This document shows positions 25,004 to 34,800 of a stretch of DNA of 38,602 nucleotides, piece after piece. The DNA is from Alphaproteobacteria bacterium (GTDB lineage Bacteria > Pseudomonadota > Alphaproteobacteria > UBA9219). The stretch lies in NCBI GenBank assembly GCA_031291395.1, contig JARLJD010000083.1, forward strand, positions 1 through 38,602, given 5' to 3'. The notes beneath the pieces were generated by a model, which saw nothing but the letters and a program-made list of their open reading frames with translations, made no database searches and had not been told where the DNA came from. Both the position numbers and the translations under genes were made by a program. The first letter of the stretch is position 1. Each line of letters starts with the position of its first letter.

Positions 25004-25594
25004 GTGTCAGAACATCTTGACGTTGCCCTCCCTGTCGCCGGAGAACATGCTATTCTGGCGCGTCGCTATGCCAAAGCGCTTTTCGCGCTTGCCGAGCAGG
25101 ACAAGGCCGTCGACGCGGTCGCTGCCGATATGCTCGCGCTTCGCCATTTATGGGACGAAAGCCCTGAGTGGCGGCTGGTTGCGTCCGATCCCCGCTTTGG
25201 AATCGAAATGGTGGGCAGGGCGGTCGCGCAGGTTGCCAAGATTACCGGCGTGAACAAATTAACTGCGAATTTTCTTGCCATTGTGGCGCAGAATCGCCGC
25301 CTCAGCCTTTTGCCGATTATGGTCAAGGATTTTTTCGAGGAAGCCGATGCGCGCCGCGGCCTGTTCCGCGCCGCCGTTCGCACGGCGCGGTCTTTGTCCG
25401 AGGCGCAGATGGCGTCTTTGTCGGCCTCGCTTAGCGCAGTCGTGGGCGGAAAGATTCGCCTGTCCGTGGTCGAGGACGCCTCGATCATTGGCGGGTTGAC
25501 CGTTAAATTGGGATCTCAATTCATCGACGCTTCGGTTAAAACCAAGCTCGATCATCTGGAACGTACACTTAAGGGAGCAGGCGCGGCTGCGTGA
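25004..25594 (+). CDS. atpH: F1Fo ATP synthase delta subunit
   Basis: The 196-residue product matches the delta (OSCP) subunit, which holds the F1 head to the peripheral stalk. The N-terminal helical domain begins ILARRYAKALFALAEQ, the middle has LTANFLAIVAQNRRLSLLP, and the C-terminus has the signature IIGGLTVKLGSQFIDASVKT, ending LDHLERTLKG. The start is GTG at 25004 with a weak upstream GGGA; the length is normal with this start. It is followed by atpA 43 bp later, the standard alphaproteobacterial order. Confidence 0.95.
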   Translation: MSEHLDVALPVAGEHAILARRYAKALFALAEQDKAVDAVAADMLALRHLWDESPEWRLVASDPRFGIEMVGRAVAQVAKITGVNKLTANFLAIVAQNRRLSLLPIMVKDFFEEADARRGLFRAAVRTARSLSEAQMASLSASLSAVVGGKIRLSVVEDASIIGGLTVKLGSQFIDASVKTKLDHLERTLKGAGAAA

Positions 25595-25637
25595 TTGCGC
25601 AGGGCGTTCGCGACAAAACAAAAAGGGAGCAGCCTAA

Positions 25638-27167
<1,530 letters not shown>

Positions 27168-27206
27168 GGCGAAAAGAATTTCCTTGTCCGACCGATGAGG
27201 GGGGCC

Positions 27207-27491
27207 TTATTCCCAAGGCGCTGCCGTTCGCATCGTTTTGCCGAGCCGTTCGTTGGGGCGCGGATCAGCGTCGAGGCGCGCCAGAAAATCCGCGTAGGCT
27301 TTCGGGCTGACCATAAAAATCGTGCGGTCAAGCAAGGCGTCCTCGGCAGCGCGACGCGAGGCCTCAATCATAAAATCAGTGCGCGTTTTTCCCATAAGCC
27401 GCGCCGCCCTGTCTATCAAGCCGCGTTCATTCGGTTTGATGCGGAGGTTGAGGCTAGAACGCTTTGTCGCGCGGCGTGTCAAGGCGGGCAT
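27207..27491 (-). CDS. DUF1778 antitoxin (TacA-like)
   Basis: The 94-residue product has the DUF1778 pattern: a ribbon-helix-helix N-terminus, SSLNLRIKPNERGLIDRAA then MGKTRTDFMIEASRRAAEDA, and a toxin-binding tail, MVSPKAYADFLARLDADP then RPNERL. Such proteins bind the operator and neutralise a GNAT toxin. The ATG has GGAG 8 bases upstream. The GNAT gene is divergent at 27637, whereas typical TacA genes lie upstream of the toxin on the same strand. A dyad in the shared region (about 27533-27568) could be the common operator. Confidence 0.85.
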   Translation of the reverse strand: MPALTRRATKRSSLNLRIKPNERGLIDRAARLMGKTRTDFMIEASRRAAEDALLDRTIFMVSPKAYADFLARLDADPRPNERLGKTMRTAAPWE

Positions 27492-27532
27492 GATAATATC
27501 TCCGTGGTGTGCGGGGGTTCGCCAATGTTTAC

Positions 27533-27568
27533 TAGTGTAGCACAGGGTATATACGTTGTCATTACAAT
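27533..27568. promoter_or_regulatory. Candidate operator for the DUF1778/GNAT pair
   Basis: TGTAGCACA (27535-27543) and its near-complement TGTCATTACA (27557-27566) form an imperfect dyad around a GTATATAC core (27547-27554). It overlaps the -35 element of the GNAT promoter, as an autoregulatory site should. Confidence 0.4.
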
Positions 27569-27584
27569 TATTTTTTGCTATGGT
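27556..27584 (+). promoter_or_regulatory. Probable promoter of the GNAT gene
   Basis: TTGTCA at 27556-27561 and TATGGT at 27579-27584 with a 17-bp spacer. Confidence 0.45.
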
Positions 27585-27636
27585 CGATCAGGTTGACGGA
27601 TTATTAGGTTGTCCTTGACGTGAAAGATTTGGCTTT

Positions 27637-28149
27637 ATGTCCAAGCATAAAATTTCCGCGCCCAAGCCGCTCGCCGACTATCACGAGGTCGGCGGTTTTT
27701 CGTCGGGCGTGGAATCTTTGGACATCTGGTTGAAAAACAGGGCTCGCGCCAATCAAACAAGCGGAGCATCGCGCACATTCGTTGTTTGTGAGGCGCGCAA
27801 GGTTGTTGGATATTACGCGCTAGCCTCAGGCGCAATCAGCGCAGACGACGCTTTGGGGCGATTTCGGCGCAACATGCCGGATCCCATTCCCGTTGTCATT
27901 CTTGGACGTCTCGCCGTCGATCGGTCTTGCCAAGGGCGTGGACTGGGGCGCGCCCTGTTTCGCGACGCGGCGTTGCGCGTTATCAACGCGGCAGACGCCA
28001 TAGGCATACGCGGCATTATCGTTCACGCGGTGTCCGAAAATGCAAAGGCGTTCTATGTAGCCATAGGATTTGATCCCTCGCCTTTCGAGCCAATGACGCT
28101 GATGATCACATTGTCCGATTTGCGCTTCGAGATGCTTGGGGAAAAATAA
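27637..28149 (+). CDS. GNAT acetyltransferase, TacT-like toxin candidate
   Basis: The 170-residue product has the pattern of TacT-type toxins: LADYHEVGGFSSGVESLDIW, LKNRARANQTSGASRTFVV, VVGYYALASGAIS, MPDPIPVVILGRLAVDRSCQ and the acetyl-CoA loop QGRGLGRALFRDA (Q/RxxGxG/A), then IGIRGIIVHAVSENAKAFY. TacT enzymes acetylate the amino group of aminoacyl-tRNAs and stop translation; their catalytic Tyr should be the one in AKAFYVAIGF. No truncation is seen. It pairs with the divergent DUF1778 gene at 27207-27491. Confidence 0.85.
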   Translation: MSKHKISAPKPLADYHEVGGFSSGVESLDIWLKNRARANQTSGASRTFVVCEARKVVGYYALASGAISADDALGRFRRNMPDPIPVVILGRLAVDRSCQGRGLGRALFRDAALRVINAADAIGIRGIIVHAVSENAKAFYVAIGFDPSPFEPMTLMITLSDLRFEMLGEK

Positions 28150-28178
28150 CCAAGCAATTGCTGCTGGTATTTTCTTTT

Positions 28179-28338
28179 AGGCCTCGTCCATAAATAAGTG
28201 AGTCATATGGCGAAGGATTTTTGTTCCCTCGCTTTGTCGCGAAAAGGTCGAATGTACTGGACGTACATGACTTTTTCGCGACAAAGCGAGGGAACAAAAA
28301 GACGAGCCAGATGGCTCACTTATTTATGGACGAGGCCT
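28179..28338. repeat. 160-bp MITE-like palindrome
   Basis: Two arms of about 78 bp, roughly 88 % complementary by eye, start GGCCTCGTCCATAAATAAGT and end with its complement, and share GTTCCCTCGCTTTGTCGCGA in the inner part. A TA dinucleotide lies at each outer edge (28178-28179 and 28339-28340), which could be a target duplication of an IS630/mariner-type element. No transposase is encoded. Its right edge supplies part of the stop codon of the next gene (minus strand). Confidence 0.8.
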
Positions 28339-29906
28339 TACCCCCGCCGTTTCTGCGGCGCGATGTCCAGCGGCTCGATAGGCTCGCCATATTGGTAACG
28401 CGCCATGTCGGCTTCGATCATCGCCGCGTATTCCGCTGTTTGCGGATCGATCGGGAAAGGTTGCGGTTGAGGGGGCGTTTGAAGGGCGCTGCGGTGATTT
28501 TGGATAAAACCGCGCACGGATTCCCACAAGGCGAGCGTGGTGCGAACGACGGCAGGGGATTCGCCCGCCGTCGGAACGGGCGCGGGCGCATTGACAATCG
28601 CAACGCTGGCGTCCTCGACACCGGCTTGCGGTATTTCCGCGGCTACGCTCACCGCCGCGTCGCTCTGCAAGCGCGGCGCGTGACTCCTTGCCGCTTTCGG
28701 CAAATGGCCGGTTTGCTCGATCTCCGCCAGTTTGGGCAAAACCTCCTCAATGTGGCGTGCCAAGGCTTCCAAGGCTTGCTTTTTGGGGGCATCGTGGCCA
28801 GCGCTCGTCGGGCTGTAGAGCGCGGCATAATCGCTCGATTGGCCGTAAAGCGACGCGATTTGCCGCGCCAGTTCGGCGCCCATCAAGCCCAGCCGCCCGA
28901 CATAGGCCTGATACAAAGTCGCGCGAATGCGCGGCCAGAGCGCCGCATGATCCTCTGCCTCGCTGGCGATGCTTCGGGCGCGGCCGAGGCAAACGCCGCG
29001 CGCGGCCATGAGCTCGCCGCGCAAAGCCGCTGCGACCGCCCGTCTTTCTTCGCGCCGGTCGCGGATTTTCTGCGCTGCCAAACTGCCCATAATGCCGATG
29101 GCCGTCGCCAGCATCAAAAGGCCTGCGATCAGAATCTGATAGCGTTCAAAGAAACCGGCTTCCTCGCCTGTGGGGCTGGGCGCGTCGTCGAGGCGCGCTT
29201 GCGCCTGTTGCGCAAGGATATCGGCGGCGATTTTTGCTTGCAATGGGGCTTCGAGAGCGGCTGCTTTATCGGGATGTGGGGCGATTTTGTCGTTTTTCCC
29301 GTTTTCGGCCTCGCCTGCCAACAAAACGGCGCTTTCCTGTTTGGGCGGCGGCGGCGCTAAAGCCGGAGCGGGAACGGTGGCCGTGCCGACCGCAACCGAC
29401 CACAGCCCGATTTTCTGGTTTTCCGCGGCTTGCTCAGCCGCGGAATAAGGCGCGGCCAGTTCCGTGTCCGCAATCGATCCGCGCGCCGTCACGGCCAGAC
29501 CGTGTTTCAAAAGCGCCAGAGCCATATCTTCGCCGTTGGCGTTGGCGCAGGTCGCCAGCAAACGGCCGTCGTGGCCGCGGTCGCGTATAGTGCATGAGAC
29601 GGGGTGCCCTGCCGCCAGCGCATCAAGTTCGGCGCGCGCCTGCGGGCCAAAGCTGGCCGACAATTGCGGTGGCACGACGCCGAACAAACGCAGATCGACG
29701 TCGCCGATGCGCAGTTTTTCGCCGTCGATAATGGCGGCTTGTCCCTGAATCTGCCGCGTGGCGGGAGTCGCCTCATGTTGCGAGGCCAGAATTTCACGGC
29801 TGACGGGCGCGCGCGGCATGCGGCGCGGCGCGGGCATTTCCTGCGCCGCGGCAGCCGTCGCGGCCAGAAGAGACAAAGCGATAAGAGCCAGCGTCGTTCT
29901 TTTCAT
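28338..29906 (-). CDS. Membrane protein with degenerate thermonuclease-like domain
   Basis: The 522-residue product has a signal peptide (1-21, cut after AAAA), then a staphylococcal-nuclease-like domain (about 53-170). LRLFGVVPPQ (72-81) replaces the usual RLxGIDxPE: the Arg is kept (R73) but the catalytic Glu position is not, while DGRLLATC (113-120) matches the DRYGRxLA strand. NQKIGLW closes the domain as in the family. A single membrane helix follows (about 257-277) and then about 240 residues of helical, probably cytoplasmic sequence that I do not recognise. It is likely non-catalytic, maybe a binding or structural protein. The stop codon TAA lies at the edge of the 28179-28338 palindrome. 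Confidence 0.7.
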   Translation of the reverse strand: MKRTTLALIALSLLAATAAAAQEMPAPRRMPRAPVSREILASQHEATPATRQIQGQAAIIDGEKLRIGDVDLRLFGVVPPQLSASFGPQARAELDALAAGHPVSCTIRDRGHDGRLLATCANANGEDMALALLKHGLAVTARGSIADTELAAPYSAAEQAAENQKIGLWSVAVGTATVPAPALAPPPPKQESAVLLAGEAENGKNDKIAPHPDKAAALEAPLQAKIAADILAQQAQARLDDAPSPTGEEAGFFERYQILIAGLLMLATAIGIMGSLAAQKIRDRREERRAVAAALRGELMAARGVCLGRARSIASEAEDHAALWPRIRATLYQAYVGRLGLMGAELARQIASLYGQSSDYAALYSPTSAGHDAPKKQALEALARHIEEVLPKLAEIEQTGHLPKAARSHAPRLQSDAAVSVAAEIPQAGVEDASVAIVNAPAPVPTAGESPAVVRTTLALWESVRGFIQNHRSALQTPPQPQPFPIDPQTAEYAAMIEADMARYQYGEPIEPLDIAPQKRRG

Positions 29907-30055
29907 TGGAAAAACATCTCAACCCGGTGAAGACATGCGCTGTAATATACCCCTTCGCCAATCCCTTGCGCAAGGTTGGTGAGGGGGAGTGTCTCTATCG
30001 TTGCTCATATCGCCTTATCACCTAAATCTTCAGTGTTCTCCTAAAGCCTTCCGCG

Positions 30056-30083
30056 TTGACAAGCAGCAAGAAAAGGATTCAAT
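30056..30083 (+). promoter_or_regulatory. Conserved promoter candidate before orphan gene 1
   Basis: TTGACA (30056-30061), a 16-bp spacer, TTCAAT (30078-30083). The same elements with the same spacing recur at 31056-31083 in the second unit. The -10 is weak. Confidence 0.4.
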
Positions 30084-30162
30084 TGATGAAAAGTAAAGTG
30101 GTAGAAGCAGACATCGAACGGCTGGTGGCATAGCTAGTGAAACTTAATCGGCGGGGGTTATC

Positions 30163-30672
30163 GTGCTAATTAGTCAATCTGACAAAGACATATATTTCAA
30201 AGCGATGGCAGAGAGCTATCGGGCGCTCAATTTAGTTCGACGTCTACCGAAGCCTTCTTCCGATGATGCGCCAGCTAAGCCTGACATAAAAGATGTGGCC
30301 TTGGACTTTTTATATATTCTTAAGGTTGGGTATTACGTATTTGGAGATGACCAAAATTTGTCTGCGCGCCTCCGAGATTATTTTAACTATGAAGGCGTTT
30401 TGTTTAATTCACTCCTAGGGCGTGATCCGTTTTTTGAATCCAGAATCAATCTCGACCTCAAATCATCGAATTCTGTTCTTGATCGACGAGAAGGTAATAT
30501 TCTTTCTTCTTTTTGTCAGAAGCACGAGCTCGAAGATGGATTTCTTCATAATTTGATAACCATAAAAGATTCGAAAAGTGAGGGGGAGCGTAAGGTTAGC
30601 CCCGGGCGGCCACCCCAAAACAACCAACTTGGGGACGCCCCAAAAGCCAAAACTTTTGAACCCATAAACTAA
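30163..30672 (+). CDS. Orphan protein, first copy of a tandem pair
   Basis: I do not recognise this 169-residue protein. It has no signal or membrane segment and is mostly helical and charged, with VALDFLYILKVGYYVFGDDQ (about 45-65), LSARLRDYFNYEGVLFNSLL and NILSSFCQKHELEDGFLHNL, and a polar, probably disordered C-terminus (about 140-169). The start is GTG at 30163 with GGGGG about 8 bases upstream. Its paralogue at 31162 aligns over its whole length. Both are AT-richer than the neighbours, suggesting acquisition from elsewhere. Confidence 0.7.
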   Translation: MLISQSDKDIYFKAMAESYRALNLVRRLPKPSSDDAPAKPDIKDVALDFLYILKVGYYVFGDDQNLSARLRDYFNYEGVLFNSLLGRDPFFESRINLDLKSSNSVLDRREGNILSSFCQKHELEDGFLHNLITIKDSKSEGERKVSPGRPPQNNQLGDAPKAKTFEPIN

Positions 30673-30827
30673 CTTGCAGCAGATGTTAATCTGCCCCTAA
30701 GCCGACGTGAGGAAATTAAGTGAATCTGTTTGACGATTAAAAATAACGGCGAAGCTGAAACAGCGGCCGTTTCAGAAACGAAGAAAGAAAACCATCGAAA
30801 AAAGCCGCTTAAGTCCGCTCGGCGGCG

Positions 30828-30900
30828 GTCTGTGAACAGGTGGATAACGTTCGCCTCCGCGCTACGCGCTTCGGCTCACGTTCCCCACATGTTCACAGAC
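30828..30900. repeat. Inverted repeat with 23-bp arms
   Basis: GTCTGTGAACAGGTGGATAA... (30828-30850) and the complementary CCCACATGTTCACAGAC (to 30900) match at about 20 of 23 positions around a 27-base centre. The arms include GTGGATAAC and TGTTCACAG, resembling DnaA boxes by chance or otherwise. Confidence 0.65.
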
Positions 30901-31055
30901 CCCACAAACCACAGCAGCGGACATTTAATGTGCTACAGAAACCAGACATCTGGTTTTGCTATCGACAGGTTGATGAGGGGGCGCAGGTCTCTATATTCAT
31001 AGTCGTTCCTATCGCCTTGCCTCTATCTTCAGTACCCGCCTAAAGGCCAGATGTG

Positions 31056-31083
31056 TTGACAAGCAGCACGAAAAGGGTTCAAT
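31056..31083 (+). promoter_or_regulatory. Conserved promoter candidate before orphan gene 2
   Basis: TTGACA (31056-31061), 16-bp spacer and TTCAAT (31078-31083), identical in layout to the first unit, while the bases around it have drifted. Confidence 0.4.
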
Positions 31084-31161
31084 TTATGAAAAGAAAGTTG
31101 TAGAAGCAGACATCGAACGGTCAGCGGTAGAGCCAGCAAAACTTAATTGGCGGATGTTATT

Positions 31162-31671
31162 ATGTTAGTGAATCGATCTGACAAAAACACATATGTCAAA
31201 GCGATGACAGAGAGCTATCTATCGCCCGCTTTACTTAGCAAGGCATCGAATCGTTCTTCCGATGATAAGCCATCTCAGCCTGAGATAGATGCGGTCTTGC
31301 ACCTTTTGTATATTTTTAAAGTTGGGTATTACGTATTTAAGGATGACCGTTACATATCTGAACGCCTCCGAAATTATTTTTTACACGAGGGCGTTTATTT
31401 CGATTCAATTCTGGAGCATGATCGGTTTTATAAATCTAGGATAAGTCTTATCCTCAAGGAATCACCGAATTCTGTTCTTGATCAACGTGAAAATGATATT
31501 CTTTCTTCTTTTTGTCGCCAGTATAAGCTCGAAGATGGATTTCTTCATAATTTGATAACCATAAAAGATTCGAAAAGTGAGGGGGAGCGTAAGGTTAGCC
31601 CTGAGCGGCCACCCCAAAACATCCAACCTGTGGACGCCCTAAAAGCCAAAACTTTAGAACCTATAAACTAA
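31162..31671 (+). CDS. Orphan protein, second copy of a tandem pair
   Basis: The product from ATG 31162 is 169 residues, equal to its paralogue at 30163; the in-frame TTG at 31147 is rejected because ATG 31162 aligns with the GTG start of copy 1. Similar segments are AVLHLLYIFKVGYYVFKDD, SERLRNYFLHEGVYFDSIL and NDILSSFCRQYKLEDGFLHN; the last 40 residues are almost identical to copy 1. The frame is open in both copies despite many substitutions, which argues that both encode real proteins. Function unknown. Confidence 0.7.
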   Translation: MLVNRSDKNTYVKAMTESYLSPALLSKASNRSSDDKPSQPEIDAVLHLLYIFKVGYYVFKDDRYISERLRNYFLHEGVYFDSILEHDRFYKSRISLILKESPNSVLDQRENDILSSFCRQYKLEDGFLHNLITIKDSKSEGERKVSPERPPQNIQPVDALKAKTLEPIN

Positions 31672-31825
31672 CTTGCAGCAGATGTTAATCTGACTCGCCA
31701 ACGCTCGTCCCCCAAAGAGGGTATTTTAACTTTGCGTTAATCCCCTCAAGCGAAAGGGCTTCCATTTGAAACGCGCGCGGTTTAGAAATGGAGCTTACTG
31801 ATTCCTGACAGGTTGCATCCGGCTC

Positions 31826-34800
31826 ATGTCCTCGCGGTATTTATTGAAGATCAACGGGCTGTTGATCGTTCCAGCTTTTGTTGTCGGCGCAAGCGTTTGC
31901 GGCGTCGCTTATGCGTCTGGCTCTGTGGGCAACACTCCTGCAGTGCAGACTTACGCCGATCAGGCCGTGCCGACAGCCCCGCCGCCCGGGGAAACTTATT
32001 ACAATTCCCCGCTGGCGGCAGGAACCCTGACGCTGGAAGACGTGTTGGAGGCGCATCGCCCCTCTTCTGAAAAAACACCGAAATTGCCTGCGATCGGCGG
32101 CACGCCTTCCGCGACGGCCACGGCTCCTCTTATGGCGCAACCGTCGCATTCAAGCGCAACAGGGTTGATGTTGTCGGAGGGCATGAGAGAAGTTTTGCAA
32201 AAGGTTGACGCTTCTCCCGCGAACGCTTCGGCTAAAGCGGGCGCGCCTTTATCTGCGACCGTTCCTATTGCGCCCCTCGCGTCTGCGCAGCCTCAGGCGC
32301 ATGGGCAACCGGTTGCGCTCGTGGCCGGTTCGGCAACGGCAAACGCCTCCGGTTTTGTCTATCAGCCCGGTCAGGCTCCCCAAAATCTTGCGGCGAGTCC
32401 TGCCGTTGCTTCTGTGCCGGTTCCAGCTTCTGCCGCGTCAGCGGCGACTGCGCCGGATACGCAGGCCGCGCCGGAGGCCGCTGCCGCTGCATCGGAGCAG
32501 ACTTGCGACCAGAATGTTCAGGAATGGGAGAAAAGCTGCGGTGAGGCGGGGTATCCTTCCACCTATGTCGGCAAGATCGTCGGCGAAACGCGCACTGGAT
32601 GTTCCGATGGCGCGTTGCATGATGTTTGGGTCACGAACACCTGCGCTCCGCCTGAGGCTGTTTCGGCGCAATCCGCGAAGACGGACGGCGTTTGCGGCGA
32701 GGCCTCGAACAACGAATTTTCCGATGCGCCCACGGCCAATTTGTGCGGGCAGGGGATTGCCAGCGCCGTCAACGGCGACGGCCCGTGGACATGGGCTTGT
32801 TCGGGCATTAACGGCGGAAATGCAGCCGCTTGCATCGCGCGCAAGCATGTAACGCCCGTAAACGGCGCGTGCGGTTCGGCCAATGGCGTGGCCACGGCGA
32901 CGGTTCCCGACGATTCCGATTTATGCAATGCTGGAACGGCTTCGACGATCAAGGGCAACGGCCCGTGGACATGGTCGTGCAACGGCGCGGGTAAAGGCCG
33001 CAGCGAGAGCTGCATAGCGCCGCTCGTGGGCAACAAAACGTCCGCAGCCGCGCCGGTCGCCGCTACAGAACCTGTTGCTGCCGAAGCTCCTGCCGCGCCT
33101 GTTTCCTCTTCGGCTCCTGCCGCGGCTGCTTCCGCCGACACGTCCGCAGATAAGGGCGAGTTATGCGGCGCGGCGGCGGAAACGCTGGCCTATGAAGCGC
33201 CGGACAAGGATCTGTGCCGCGAAGGAACGGCTAGCGCTGTCAACGGCTCCGGCCCATGGACGTGGTCTTGCACGAACAATGAAAATGTGACGTCGTCTTG
33301 CCGGACATTGTCTTTGAATGACAACGCGGCGGCGACACCTTCTCCATCTGCGCCTGCTCCGGACACGGCTGTTGCGGCGGAACCCGCTGCGCCCCAAGCC
33401 GCGCCGCCCGCGCCGGTATCGACTGCTTCCCCTGACGCGCCGACGAACAATCCTTTCTCGCATCCCTCAAGGCCGTCGAAGAAAGAGGAACTTGCTTGCG
33501 GCCCTGCGGCGAAGCAGATTTTGCACGTGGCTCCCTCCGCGAATGCGGGCTTGTGCGAAGGCGGCAAGGCAAGCGAGGTGCGCGGCGACAATCCGTGGCA
33601 TTGGACATGCAGAAAAGGCAAACATAAAATCTCGTGCGAAACGCCGACGCCGATTGACGCGGCATGCGGCCCTGCTAATGGCGCTGCGCTTGAAGCCGCC
33701 CCCTTTTCCGGCCTATGTTCTTCAGGCGCGTCGTCGAGCGTGGCGGGCAACGGCCCGTGGACATGGACGTGCAGCGGGATCAACGGCGGCATCGACGTCA
33801 GTTGCGCCGCCTCCGTGCAAGCCAAAGCCGGAAAAATCGACGGCGTATGCGGCACTGCCGACGGCGCTAACCTGAAAGAAGCGCCCGCCGCCGAAAGCCT
33901 GTGCGCGAGCGGTAAGCCCAGCGCCGTCAACGGGGACGGGCCGTGGGCGTGGTCTTGTTCCGGAACGAATGGCGGCGCGGCGGGGTCGTGCGCGGCCAAT
34001 AAGATTATTCCGCCCAAACCCCCCGGCCCTTCCGTCAACGGTTTGTGTGGCCTTGCCAACGGCGTGACGACTTCCGTGCGTCCGGCGGACGATCTGTTAT
34101 GCGCCAGCGGCACGCTTTCCAGCGTGGTCGGCAACGGCCCGTGGAATTGGAGCTGCAGCGGAGAAAATGGCGGCATGACCGTCAGTTGCACGGCGCCGAT
34201 GCAGCCTCCTCCGCCGATTGACGGCGCTTGCGGCGATGCGAACGGCGTTGCAACGCTGATTATGCCGCAGAGCGGTCTCTGTTCGTCCGGCATCACCGGC
34301 GCCGTCAGTGGCAAAGGGCCTTGGACATGGACGTGCTCCGGTGCGAATGGCGGCAGCCCTGCTTCCTGCATCGCGCCGCTGGCCGGAAAATCAGCCGCAA
34401 CGCCTTCGATTATGACTTTGGCGTCGGGGGATAGTGAGGCGTCTGCGCCAACCGCTGCGCCTGCGGGGTTGGTGACGCCGCGTTTGGCCTCGAAGGGAGT
34501 CGAGCCTTCGCTTGACAAAAATGTTTTGCCCAGTCTTATGCCGTCGAAGTCTTTTGCTTCGGCTCCGACGCCCTCAAAGGTTCCGGGGACTGCGCATGTG
34601 ACGGGGGATAACGCGCCAAGCTCTGTTCCTAATCTGCCGGATGGATCTGCGCCCCTTACACCGCCCGATTTAAGCAGCACGTTGCCGACGACCCCTGTTC
34701 TGCAAGAAACCACAGCCGAGGGCGCGGCGAGTATTCCCGGAAATCACCTGACGCTCGATCCCTCGCTTTCGACCATTTTGTTTACGCCTAAATCCGGCAA

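Larger units (their letters stand above)
29971..30693 (+). repeat. Tandem duplication, unit 1
   Basis: This stretch and 30966-31692 share the same order: a GGTTG-TGAGGGGG start, a TTGACAAGCAGCA promoter region, AAGCAGACATCGAACGG, an orphan gene, and the end AACTTGCAGCAGATGTTAAT. The gene starts are 999 bp apart. The 3' ends of the genes are nearly identical; the middles have diverged. Confidence 0.85.
30673..31161. other. Spacer between the two orphan genes
   Basis: The 489 bp contain a piece similar to repeats near 18437 and 18600 (GTGAGGAAATTAAGTGAATC, TTTGACGATTAAAAATAACG), an inverted repeat (30828-30900) and the upstream part of duplication unit 2. Open frames here show no protein pattern. 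Confidence 0.5.
30966..31692 (+). repeat. Tandem duplication, unit 2
   Basis: Partner of 29971-30693; see that entry for the shared landmarks. The final TTGCAGCAGATGTTAATCTG ends at 31692, marking the duplication border before the surface-protein gene. Confidence 0.85.

Noticed and set aside
28106..29360. Open frames across the 28179-28338 palindrome and the plus strand opposite the nuclease-like gene
   Set aside because: The parts inside the palindrome are mirror translations of its arms, and the long plus-strand frame is the shadow of a high-GC coding gene on the minus strand.
30828..30900. Possible replication origin because of DnaA-box-like GTGGATAAC and TGTTCACAG
   Set aside because: Only two imperfect boxes, no AT-rich unwinding region, and no dnaA, parAB or hemE nearby; they are the arms of an inverted repeat.
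30730..31002. 90-residue open frame between the orphan genes
   Set aside because: It lacks an ATG with a ribosome site and runs through repeat-derived sequence and an inverted repeat.
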